Source: an uncultured Pseudomonadota bacterium
GTDB taxonomy: Bacteria > Pseudomonadota > Alphaproteobacteria > UBA9219
Direction: 5' to 3'
DNA: 64,000 nt
NCBI GenBank assembly: GCA_903869345.1
Contig: CAIPYM010000053.1
Coordinates: 1 to 64,000 of the forward strand
Shown in pieces: positions 1 to 8,521 of this stretch. Every line of letters begins with the position of its first letter. Position 1 is the stretch's first letter. The notes below the pieces were generated by a model. That model made no database searches. It was not told the DNA's origin and saw only the letters and a program-made list of their open reading frames with translations. The translations under genes were made by a program, and so were the position numbers.

Positions 1-112
1 AGGCTGGGTAGAGCGGTTCACGAATCCCTCGGGATTCCGGCTTTCGCCGGAATGACGGCTGAGGGGACGGGGCAAAAAAAGAAACGTCGTCCCGGCGAAG
101 GCCGGGACCTCG
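1..112. repeat. REP/MITE-like palindromic repeat, family 1 (composite copy)
   Basis: Contains ATTCCGGCTTTCGCCGGAATGACGG and GTCGTCCCGGCGAAGGCCGGGACCTCG; bases 32-112 recur almost identically at 910-990. Confidence 0.85.
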
Positions 113-191
113 CGCCGCCGAGGAAGAGCCTCACGGCTCCCCGTCCCCAGCCGTCCCTCCCGCGTAAGGACGAGGGGAGGAGATGAGGGTT

Positions 192-740
192 TTAAAGATT
201 GAGAGCTGGGGCGAAAGGTGTTTTAACACCATTTCCAAGTCCGCCAGGTGTAGAGGGTTGAGGTATTGGCTGCAGCCATGTCTCATCCCCTGGTTCAACA
301 TGCTTCACCCCCGATCTCCTGTCGTCAGCAGACACTTCCCTGTAGCGATCAATGATTGCACGCTGATGCTCAAGGGGCAGCACATTATTGTCAATGCTTG
401 CCAAGAATTCCTTTGCCGCGCCAGGTATCTGTGTACGTGTAAAGGACCCTGCTACGATCAAGTGGGGGAAAATTGGAGTTTGGCCATCAGCTCCTTTCAC
501 TCCAGGCTCTGTTGTCTGTGTGAGTGTCCAAGAACTTCCTTGTGCCTCGGTGATATTCCTGACACGTGCGTGCAAAAGATCCAGTTCTGTCTGTTCTACT
601 GCGTTCGAAGCAAGCTTTAGGATCAACCCAATCTCCGCTCCGATTGTGCGCCCTGTGCCCTGATCTCTCACCTCATGGATTTCCACGGCAGTGAGTGGAG
701 TGCTTTCTAACCGTAAACTATAGTGCATTTTTTCCTCCAT
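192..740 (-). CDS. hypothetical protein (182 aa), orphan
   Basis: Intact ORF (MEEKMHYSLRLESTPLTAVEIHEVRDQGTG...), not low complexity, visibly more AT-rich than neighbours; no family recognised. Confidence 0.55.
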   Translation of the reverse strand: MEEKMHYSLRLESTPLTAVEIHEVRDQGTGRTIGAEIGLILKLASNAVEQTELDLLHARVRNITEAQGSSWTLTQTTEPGVKGADGQTPIFPHLIVAGSFTRTQIPGAAKEFLASIDNNVLPLEHQRAIIDRYREVSADDRRSGVKHVEPGDETWLQPIPQPSTPGGLGNGVKTPFAPALNL

Positions 741-909
741 TAATCCTTAGATTTGGCCCCTCTCTGGTCACGAACACCATCTTACCCTACTCCCCTGCAA
801 TTAAAGAGCGGTAAATGCGGCCGTTGGCGCAACAAAAACGGAGGATGGAGGACAGGGGGCGGCTGGGCTCCAGTCGGGTCGTTGTCGTTGCGATACAGGA
901 AAAGCCCTT

Positions 910-1052
910 GGATTCCGGCTTCCGCCGGAATGACGGCGGAGGGGACGGGGCAAAAAGAGAAACGTCGTCCCGGCGAAGACCGGGACCTCGAGAGGCTGGG
1001 CAGAGCGGTTCACGAATCCCTCGGAATTCCGGCTTTCGCCGGAATGACGGTT
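910..1052. repeat. REP/MITE-like palindromic repeat, family 1 (composite copy)
   Basis: Same units as 1-112: 910-990 matches 32-112 and ~993-1050 matches 1-57. Confidence 0.85.
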
Positions 1053-1196
1053 TTCTCTTCTAAGCCCCAGCTTTCGCCGGGGGTTTTTGACTCCCCGTCC
1101 TGTCGCCCGCTAGAAGGTGTCTTCGGGTCGGCTCCTTCAAAGGGGTTGGCCTGGACGCGCGGTCGTCCCAAGTCCACACCGGAATCCGGAGGCCCC

Positions 1197-2648
1197 GTGA
1201 TCGTTGACGATACCCTCGAAATGCTGGCGTTCAACCTCAAGTTGGTCGGCCAGAAAACGCGCAAAAACGTCTTGGTCAGCATCGGGACGCCTACGGATAA
1301 GGAGCGGCTCTTGCCCTCCATCCGGCGTCTGGTGGACCTGGGCAACGTGGCGCTCTACGCGACGCACGGCACGAGCCAGTTTTTGACGACCAGCGGCGTC
1401 GCCAACCAAGAGCTTTTCAAAATCGCGGAAAAGAAGGAGCCCAACATCCGGTCCTTCCTCGCGGGCGACCGGTTTGATTGCGTCATCAACATTCTGGTGG
1501 GCGACCACACCGACGAAACCAGCGACAACCGCTTGATCCGCACCGCGTGCATCGAGCACGGCATTCCGCTCATCACGGACTTGGAGGTGGCCGCCGAGAC
1601 CATCCGTTCGCTCGTGTCCGTGGCCGAGCGCAGCCGCGAGGTGTTCCGCTACAAAATCGCGGACCCCGAGCGCCCCTGGGATGCGCGGGCGCATTTTCTG
1701 CAGCATGTGGCCGACCTCGGCGGGTTTGCGTGCTACCACGCGCACTTTGATCGGGCCTACATGATGACGCGCGAGAACCTGAAACTCGCGCACATTGATA
1801 TGCAGAAAAAGTGGGACCTCGTGCGGTATTTCAAGGAGAACTTCACGCCCGAAGACTTGATCATGCGCATGTCCCGGTGCCTGGAGACAATGATCCGGCA
1901 AGGCGTCACGGCGTGCCGCACGCACGTGGACGCGGACAAGACCGTGGGGCTCATGTGCCTGGAGGCGGCGCTGGAGGTGAAAAAACTGTTCGCGGGCCGC
2001 ATTCGGTTTCAGATCAGCTTGCAACCCGCGCAGGGGCTGCTCGACCCCGAATCGCGGGCGTTTTACGCCAAGGCCGCCGAGCGTGCGGACTTTCTGGGGG
2101 GCTTGCCCTCGCGCGATCGCCCAACGCCCGAGAAGCACCTGGACATTCTGATGGACCTTGCCAAGAACCTCGGCAAAGGGGTGGACGTCCACATTGACCA
2201 GGAAAACAACCCCGACGAAAACGAGACGGAGCTGCTCGCCCTCAAGACGATCGAACACGGCCTGGAAGGACGCGTGCAGGGCATTCATGCGATCTCGCTG
2301 GCCAGCAAGCCGGAGCACGAACAAGACCGCATCTTCGCCCTGATGAAAGACGCGGGGCTGGCTGTCATCATCTGCCCCTCGGCGGCGCTCAGCATGAAGG
2401 CACTGCCCAAGTACGCACCCTTGCACAACTCCATCGCGCCCATGCCGCGCCTGCTGGAGGCCGGAATCCCGGTCTACCTCGGCGTGGACAACATCCACGA
2501 TGTCTACATGCCGCTCGTGGATGGCGACCTCTGGTACGAGTGCCGCACGATGATGGAAGCCTGCCGATTCTACGACACCGAGCGTGTTGCATCCCTCGCC
2601 TGCGACAAGCGCGGGTTTGAGGTGGGAACAGTAGGCGTTGTTGGCTGA
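1197..2648 (+). CDS. MGS-like domain fused to cytosine-deaminase-like amidohydrolase; possibly 3'-truncated
   Basis: N-terminal NVLVSIGTPTDKERLLPSIRRLVDLGNVALYATHGTSQFL...DHTDETSDNRLIRTACIEHGIPLITDLEVA resembles the MGS-like domain of CarB. C-terminal HAHFDRAY, TACRTHVDAD, DVHIDQENN, IHAISLA and GVDNIHDVYMP match CodA-type motifs. GTG start at 1197 preceded by GGAGG; ATG 1221 is an alternative. The ORF-track start at 753 runs through repeat DNA. Confidence 0.75.
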   Translation: MIVDDTLEMLAFNLKLVGQKTRKNVLVSIGTPTDKERLLPSIRRLVDLGNVALYATHGTSQFLTTSGVANQELFKIAEKKEPNIRSFLAGDRFDCVINILVGDHTDETSDNRLIRTACIEHGIPLITDLEVAAETIRSLVSVAERSREVFRYKIADPERPWDARAHFLQHVADLGGFACYHAHFDRAYMMTRENLKLAHIDMQKKWDLVRYFKENFTPEDLIMRMSRCLETMIRQGVTACRTHVDADKTVGLMCLEAALEVKKLFAGRIRFQISLQPAQGLLDPESRAFYAKAAERADFLGGLPSRDRPTPEKHLDILMDLAKNLGKGVDVHIDQENNPDENETELLALKTIEHGLEGRVQGIHAISLASKPEHEQDRIFALMKDAGLAVIICPSAALSMKALPKYAPLHNSIAPMPRLLEAGIPVYLGVDNIHDVYMPLVDGDLWYECRTMMEACRFYDTERVASLACDKRGFEVGTVGVVG

Positions 2649-3739
2649 TAAGGAATCCATCCAGGAGGTTCAAGCCTTTTGACGGCGGGTTGCTGGGTTC
2701 CCTCGGGCGTTTGGTAAACGCCGAGCCCACCGAGGAGATTGTGAAGGTAAATGCCCTCGAGTGATTCAGGCAAAAACCTTTGGTCTTCTTCCAATGTTTG
2801 AGCATTATGGAGGACGTCTAATATAGGATTTCCTGACGATGGTGAGCCAGGTGTGTTCATGGCTCGCCGTATATTGCCCCAGGCTGCTTGGAGGGCAGAG
2901 GCGGGAGGTTGAGATGCGCTGTGTACATCTTGTGGCATAAAAGCAAGATTGGCGTATTCGTCATTGTTGGTAATGGCATACATAGCGCGTAGGGAGCGAA
3001 ACGCGGGTTCAAAGCGTTCAGCGAGCCTCGAGTTGATGTGACGCACGGTATCGTACGCTATCGCGTCAGCTCTGTATTCATCACTGTATCGAATGTGGGC
3101 GACCTCATGTGCAAGGCTCCATAGTCGTCCATACAAAAGGGCATCATGCGAAAATGACATGGCAATCGTGTGCGGTGCAAAGGCGGCTAGCCCTGTAAGT
3201 GACTTTATGGACGGTACGACATCGTGTGGAGTGACGATGAGACGCAGTACGTTTGCGCCGGCTCCAAGCATAAATGTAGGTGATTGTTCGAAAGATTTAT
3301 CTTTTTTGCACAGTTTTTGTGCCGATTCCTCCCATGATTTTTGTAATCCAGCGGGGGCTCTTTGTGGAAAGAGAGCCTTAAATCCGTTTGTGCATTGTTC
3401 TTTATTTCCTGAGCTGATTCCATGAGTGATGTTTGCGGTGTGTTCGTTTGGGGTCGTAATAATAATTGTCGATTTTTCATTTGGAATAACATATTTAATA
3501 ACACGTGCGATCTCATTTCGCCAATTAATGTTTGAACTCACATAAACTCTTGGTAGATTGAAGCCTAAGGGTACGGAGCCCATTTTTGTTGGAGGTGTAA
3601 CGACTTGAGCTGAAGTGGGGCTCCCTCTGGGTGTCGTGTGTGGGGTCGGAGCCGCATTCACACCCATGGGTGTCGCTAACGCCATGGCAGCAGCTAGGAA
3701 AGCTCCATGCACAAGAGAAGAACGTTGCCAAGACATCAA
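2570..3739 (-). CDS. secreted putative zinc metalloprotease-like protein (HEVAH motif)
   Basis: 389 aa; N-terminal signal-like segment (AAAMALATPMGVNAAPT) and LAHEVAHIRYSDEYRADAIAYD (HExxH followed by EYRAD). AT-richer than flanks. Confidence 0.6.
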   Translation of the reverse strand: MMSWQRSSLVHGAFLAAAMALATPMGVNAAPTPHTTPRGSPTSAQVVTPPTKMGSVPLGFNLPRVYVSSNINWRNEIARVIKYVIPNEKSTIIITTPNEHTANITHGISSGNKEQCTNGFKALFPQRAPAGLQKSWEESAQKLCKKDKSFEQSPTFMLGAGANVLRLIVTPHDVVPSIKSLTGLAAFAPHTIAMSFSHDALLYGRLWSLAHEVAHIRYSDEYRADAIAYDTVRHINSRLAERFEPAFRSLRAMYAITNNDEYANLAFMPQDVHSASQPPASALQAAWGNIRRAMNTPGSPSSGNPILDVLHNAQTLEEDQRFLPESLEGIYLHNLLGGLGVYQTPEGTQQPAVKRLEPPGWIPYQPTTPTVPTSNPRLSQARDATRSVS

Positions 3740-3884
3740 ATCGCCTCACTGTTCCATTTTATGCGAAAAAACTGAAGAAAAAGTAACGTTTCCATGAAAA
3801 ATACTTCAACACATCGGCCAGCTTGACCTTCAGCCCGCGAACGGACAAAACCGGGCGCATCTTTCCTTCTCTTGGAGCCTCCCC

Positions 3885-4760
3885 ATGATCCAACCCGTTC
3901 GCCAAGCCGTGTTTCCCGTTGCGGGTCTCGGGAGCCGCTTTCTGCCCGCGACGAAGGCCATGCCGAAGGAGATGCTCACGCTCGTGGACCGTCCGCTCAT
4001 TCAGCACGCGGTGGACGAGGCCAAGGCCGCTGGGATCGAGCGGTTTATTTTTGTGACCAGCCGGGGCAAGGGCTCGTTGGAGGATCACTTCGACGCGAAC
4101 AACGACTTGCGCCGGTCGCTCGAAAGCCGGGGGAAAAAGCGCGAGATTGAACTTTTGGACATGACCGAGATTGAATCGGGGCGGTTGGTGTTCACGCGCC
4201 AGCGCGAGCCTCTGGGCCTGGGGCATGCCGTGTGGTGCGCTCGGCATTTGGTGAACAACGAGCCCTTTGCGGTGCTGCTGGCCGACGACGTGGTGTTGGC
4301 CAAGAAGCCCTGTTTGCAGCAGATGATGGGGGCGTACGCGACCGTCGGCGGGAACGTGCTGGCCGTCGTGGACGTGCCGCGCGAGCACACGAGCCGTTAC
4401 GGGATTCTGGACGTCGCCAAGACCGACGGGCGCTTGGCCACGGTGAAGGGCCTGGTGGAAAAGCCGAAACCCGAGGACGCGCCGTCCACGCTTTCGGTCA
4501 TTGGGCGGTACATCCTGCAGCCCGACATTTTCAACAAACTGGAGGCCAAAAAAGCGGGCGCAGGCGGCGAGATTCAGCTGACCGACAGCATCGCGCAACT
4601 GATCGGCGAGCAACCCGTTCACGGATTTCGGTATGAGGGCGAGCGCTACGACTGTGGCGACCGCGTGGGATTCATCGAGGCCAACGCCGCCTTCGCCCTC
4701 GCTCACCCCGAAATTGGCAGCAAAGTCCGCGTCGCCCTGAAGAGGTTGTTGGAGACGTAA
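3885..4760 (+). CDS. galU: UTP--glucose-1-phosphate uridylyltransferase
   Basis: QAVFPVAGLGSRFLPATKAMPKEMLTLVDRPLIQHAVDEA... Confidence 0.95.
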   Translation: MIQPVRQAVFPVAGLGSRFLPATKAMPKEMLTLVDRPLIQHAVDEAKAAGIERFIFVTSRGKGSLEDHFDANNDLRRSLESRGKKREIELLDMTEIESGRLVFTRQREPLGLGHAVWCARHLVNNEPFAVLLADDVVLAKKPCLQQMMGAYATVGGNVLAVVDVPREHTSRYGILDVAKTDGRLATVKGLVEKPKPEDAPSTLSVIGRYILQPDIFNKLEAKKAGAGGEIQLTDSIAQLIGEQPVHGFRYEGERYDCGDRVGFIEANAAFALAHPEIGSKVRVALKRLLET

Positions 4761-4866
4761 GCAAGGATCTTGTCCGAGTCACGAGGAGAGGGGAACGTTC
4801 CCTCTTTGCTCCTCCCCCGTCATCAGCCCTGTTGAAAGGGGGGGGTCAGACCCCTCCCCTCACCCG

Positions 4867-5481
4867 TCAATCGCGAGGTCCCGGAGGGGGCTCCAGATCC
4901 TCGCCAAGGGCTTCCCGCACATGGCGCAAAAACGCCTCCCGCTCACCCCGCACAAGCAGGGGAAACGCGGTCGGAAGAACCTCCAACAACGGCTGAACCC
5001 ACGTTTTCTCGTCATGACCTGAAAAGGGCCCCAAGACGTAATCCGTCACAGCATCCTGCCGCCCCGGACCTGGGTGGCCGATGCCCATCCGCACGCGCTC
5101 ATAGTCGGGCCCCAGCGCCGCATCCAGCGATTTTAGGCCGTTGTGCCCGCCCGCGCCCCCTCCCCGCTTGACCTTGACCCGCCCCGGCACCAAATCCAGA
5201 TCATCGTGCAAAACGATCAGGGCCACGGGGGTCAGCCGGAAAAAGCGGAGCGCTTGGACCACCGCCTGCCCCGAGAGGTTCATCATCGTCATGGGCTTGA
5301 GCAGCAGGCACGGAATCCCGGCCAGCACAGCGCTGCAGACCGCCGCGTCAAACTTCGCGCTCCACCGTGCTCCGGGAGGGGCAAGTGTCTCCACCCCCCG
5401 GAACCCGATGTTGTGCCGCGTCCGCGCGTACGCCGCCCCCGGATTACCAAGCCCTACAATCAGACGCTCAGGCTGAGTCAT
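4867..5481 (-). CDS. pth: peptidyl-tRNA hydrolase
   Basis: LIVGLGNPGAAYARTRHNIGF...HDDLDLVPGRVKVKRGGGAGGHNGLKSL; adjacent to rplY and prs. Confidence 0.95.
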   Translation of the reverse strand: MTQPERLIVGLGNPGAAYARTRHNIGFRGVETLAPPGARWSAKFDAAVCSAVLAGIPCLLLKPMTMMNLSGQAVVQALRFFRLTPVALIVLHDDLDLVPGRVKVKRGGGAGGHNGLKSLDAALGPDYERVRMGIGHPGPGRQDAVTDYVLGPFSGHDEKTWVQPLLEVLPTAFPLLVRGEREAFLRHVREALGEDLEPPPGPRD

Positions 5482-5508
5482 GGCACACGCGGGGCCGCGA
5501 CGATGCCG

Positions 5509-6270
5509 TTATTTCTTCTTGGCCGGAGCCGCCTTGTCAGCCGCCGCTGGAGCCGCCGCTGCCGCTCCCGCCTTGGCACCTGCCGCTGGAGCCGCTGCCG
5601 CATCGGTTGCCGCACCTTCCGCCGCCGTTGCCGCCTCCGCCGTCGCAGCAGCCGCCGCCGCTTCTTGCGCTTCGGACCGGATGGCCGAAGGCACCGCGAT
5701 GGTCGCGATGGTGTAGCCCTTCTCCGCCGAGGTAAACGCCGCGCCTTCCGGCAGCTTCAACGATTCCAAATGGATGGCATCACCAATGTCACGACCTTCC
5801 AGACTGACCTCAAACGCCTCGGGAATCTTGTCCGGAGCGCAGAGAATCGCGATCTCGTGGTGCACGATATTGAGCGTACCTCCGCGCTTGATCCCCGGAG
5901 CCTTGTCCGCGTCGATGAAGTGAACCGGCACCGCCACGCGCACTTTCGTGCTGGACGAAACGCGCAGGAAATCCACGTGAATCGGCTTGTCCGACACGGG
6001 ATCGAACTGCGCGTCACGCGGAAGGACGCGGTGCTTTTGCCCTTCGACGTCCACATCAAACAAGTGGGTGAAGAATCCGGAGCGCACGACATGCCGCGCC
6101 AAAACGGTTTCGGCCAAGCTGATCGCCATCGGCGCTTGCTTGGCCCCGTAAATCACGGCGGGCACGCGACCCGCACGGCGGAGCGCATGGGAGGAGCCTT
6201 TGCCCGCTTTGCCGCGCTTTTCAGCTTCGAGCGTGGTGGTCGACGGAACGTTTTCTTTGTGCGTGGTCAT
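5509..6270 (-). CDS. rplY: 50S ribosomal protein L25/general stress protein Ctc, Ala-rich C-terminal tail
   Basis: GKAGKGSSHALRRAGRVPAVIYG...; gene order prs-rplY-pth. Confidence 0.93.
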   Translation of the reverse strand: MTTHKENVPSTTTLEAEKRGKAGKGSSHALRRAGRVPAVIYGAKQAPMAISLAETVLARHVVRSGFFTHLFDVDVEGQKHRVLPRDAQFDPVSDKPIHVDFLRVSSSTKVRVAVPVHFIDADKAPGIKRGGTLNIVHHEIAILCAPDKIPEAFEVSLEGRDIGDAIHLESLKLPEGAAFTSAEKGYTIATIAVPSAIRSEAQEAAAAAATAEAATAAEGAATDAAAAPAAGAKAGAAAAAPAAADKAAPAKKK

Positions 6271-6392
6271 GGTGGTGTCCCCTTAACGTGTCTGGAAGAT
6301 GGCTTTTGATCGGCCTCCAGGGGTGCCGAACGAAAGGCGCGAACGTCATGGCCCGCCGCGCAAGGCCTTTGGGTCCCCAGGACCTGGGGGCC

Positions 6393-7349
6393 CTAGTTGA
6401 ACAAACTCGAAATCGAGGTCTCTCCGCTGATGCGCCGAATGGCCTCGGCCAAAAGCGGCGCGAGGCTGATATGACGAATCTTGGCCGAGGCCGCCGTTGC
6501 AGGCGTTGAGGGAATCGAATCCGTCACCACCAGTTCCTCCATCGGCGAGGCGTTGATCCGCGCCACGGCCTCGCCCGAAAACACACCGTGCGTCACGTAG
6601 GCCGAAACGCTCGTGGCCCCTGCCTCGCGCAGAGCCGTGGCCGCGTTGCAGAGCGTCCCCGCGCTGTCCACAATATCATCCAGCATCACGCACACGCGAC
6701 CCTTCACGTCGCCGATGATGTTCATGACTTCCGATTCGCCCGCCTGCTCGCGCCGCTTGTCAATGATCGCCAAGTCCGCGCCGATGCGCTTGGCCAGCGC
6801 CCGCGCCCGCACAACCCCGCCCACATCCGGCGAGATAATCACCATGTCCTCGGGTTTGGTGCCCTTCTTCAGAACATGTTCTTGAAGATCGCGCACAAAC
6901 ACGGGCGCGGCGTGCAAGTTGTCCAAGGGGATATCGAAAAAGCCCTGAATTTGCCCCGCGTGCAAGTCCACGGTCAGCACGCGATGGGCCCCCGCCACCG
7001 TGATGAGGTTCGCGACCAGCTTGGCCGTGATGGGCGTTCGCGGCCCCGTGCGGCGATCCTGCCGTCCGTAGCCATAGTAAGGAACAACCGCCGTAATGCG
7101 CCGCGCCGAGCTCCGACGCAGCGTGTCGATCATGACAAGCAGCTCCATCAGGGAATCGTTGGCCGGAAAGCAGATCGGCTGAAGCACAAAGGCGTCTTCC
7201 CCGCGCACGTTGTCAAAGACTTCAACAAACACTTCCATGTCGGCAAACCGCCGAACGCTGGCCTCGGCAAGCGGAAGCCCCAACTGGCGCGCCATCTCTT
7301 CGGCCAAGGGGCGGTTGCTATTGCCCGCAAGAAGTTTGATGCCTGACAT
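6393..7349 (-). CDS. prs: ribose-phosphate pyrophosphokinase
   Basis: [21 protein letters not shown]...[13 protein letters not shown]...[22 protein letters not shown]...[12 protein letters not shown]. Confidence 0.97.
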   Translation of the reverse strand: MSGIKLLAGNSNRPLAEEMARQLGLPLAEASVRRFADMEVFVEVFDNVRGEDAFVLQPICFPANDSLMELLVMIDTLRRSSARRITAVVPYYGYGRQDRRTGPRTPITAKLVANLITVAGAHRVLTVDLHAGQIQGFFDIPLDNLHAAPVFVRDLQEHVLKKGTKPEDMVIISPDVGGVVRARALAKRIGADLAIIDKRREQAGESEVMNIIGDVKGRVCVMLDDIVDSAGTLCNAATALREAGATSVSAYVTHGVFSGEAVARINASPMEELVVTDSIPSTPATAASAKIRHISLAPLLAEAIRRISGETSISSLFN

Positions 7350-7514
7350 CGCGTTTCCCTCACCCTAGCGCCTTGAGGACCCAAGGCGCTTCCGGGCAGG
7401 CGGTGTATACCAGCCCCCGAAGGAGCCTGTAAATCGGCTTTTTATTTGCCTTATTTGACCCCAGGGCGAGGGGTACGGTACGAAACGGGACGATCCACCA
7501 AACGGTGAGGGGTT

Positions 7515-8402
7515 ATGCGTCAAGATCGGCTTTGTATTGCACTTCAGAAAAGCGGCCGTCTGGCCGAGGAAAGCCTTGCGCTGCTCAAAGCGTGCGGGCT
7601 GCACATCGCACGCGGCAAGGACCAGCTGCTTGTGCGCGTGCGGGAGATTCCGCTGGACGTCCTGTTTGTGCGCGACGACGACATCCCCGCGTTCGTGAGC
7701 CGGGGAGTCTGCGGCCTCGGGATTGTTGGCGAAAACGTGTTTCAGGAGCGGCGTCTTGAAGACAGCTCTGGCTTCCACGCGACCATCCTGCAGCGCCTTG
7801 GCTTTTCCGCCTGCCGCCTCGCTTTGGCCGCGCCGGAGGAAGGCCCCATCACCACGCCCGAGACCCTCGCGGGCAAGACCGTGGCCACAACCTACCCGCA
7901 CCTTTTGGGCGCGTTTTTGCGCGAGCGCCATCTTGACGCGACGGTCCTGACGATGAACGGCTCGGTCGAGGTCGCTCCGCGCCTCAAGATCGCGGACGCT
8001 ATTTGCGACCTGGTGGCCTCGGGCGCCACGCTCGCCGCGAACGGTCTGCGGGAGATCACCACCGTCCTCAACAGCGAGGCCCTGCTGATCCGCCCGGACA
8101 TCCCCCTGTCGCCCGCGCACGAATCCGTCATCACGCGCCTTCTGACTCGCATCAAGGGCACCCTGCAGGCCGAGGACAGCAAATACATCATGCTGCACGC
8201 CCCGCGCGACCATCTGGCCGCTATCACGGCGCTTTTGCCGGGGTGCGAGAGCCCGACGGTCCTGCCCCTCCAAGGGTCCCCCGACAAAGTGGCCGTCCAC
8301 GCCGTCTGCCGTGAGACCGTGTTCTGGGAGACGATGGAGCAGCTCAAAGCCGCCGGAGCAAGCTCCATCCTCATCCTGCCCATCGAAAAGATGATGGGGT
8401 AG
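7515..8402 (+). CDS. hisG: ATP phosphoribosyltransferase, long form with C-terminal regulatory domain
   Basis: LCIALQKSGRLAEESLALLKACGL...DIPAFVSRGVCGLGIVGENV...; 295 aa. Confidence 0.93.
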   Translation: MRQDRLCIALQKSGRLAEESLALLKACGLHIARGKDQLLVRVREIPLDVLFVRDDDIPAFVSRGVCGLGIVGENVFQERRLEDSSGFHATILQRLGFSACRLALAAPEEGPITTPETLAGKTVATTYPHLLGAFLRERHLDATVLTMNGSVEVAPRLKIADAICDLVASGATLAANGLREITTVLNSEALLIRPDIPLSPAHESVITRLLTRIKGTLQAEDSKYIMLHAPRDHLAAITALLPGCESPTVLPLQGSPDKVAVHAVCRETVFWETMEQLKAAGASSILILPIEKMMG

Positions 8403-8521
8403 CCGACCAAAAGACAGGAATCAGCAATGGTCCTGAATCGTGAACCCAGGCTGTCAACACCCGCAACGTTGGACAGCCCTGGCCGCTTGATGCTGCGGCG
8501 CGGCTATGACAGGGTGCGGCC

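Noticed and set aside
753-1196. N-terminal extension of the amidohydrolase ORF
   Set aside because: Translated repeat DNA; a GTG with GGAGG at 1197 just before the MGS-like domain is a better start.
1137-2660. 507-aa minus-strand ORF opposite the MGS-amidohydrolase
   Set aside because: Antisense shadow of a recognisable enzyme; composition typical of spurious high-GC ORFs.
4781-4860. GC-rich inverted repeats between galU and pth as an intrinsic terminator
   Set aside because: Hairpins are visible (GGGAACGTTCCC; GGGGTC-A-GACCCC) but there is no T-tract in either direction; not strong enough to call.
5143-6309. 388-aa plus-strand ORF across pth and rplY
   Set aside because: Antisense shadow; Arg-rich sequence arises from the complement of the Ala-rich rplY tail.
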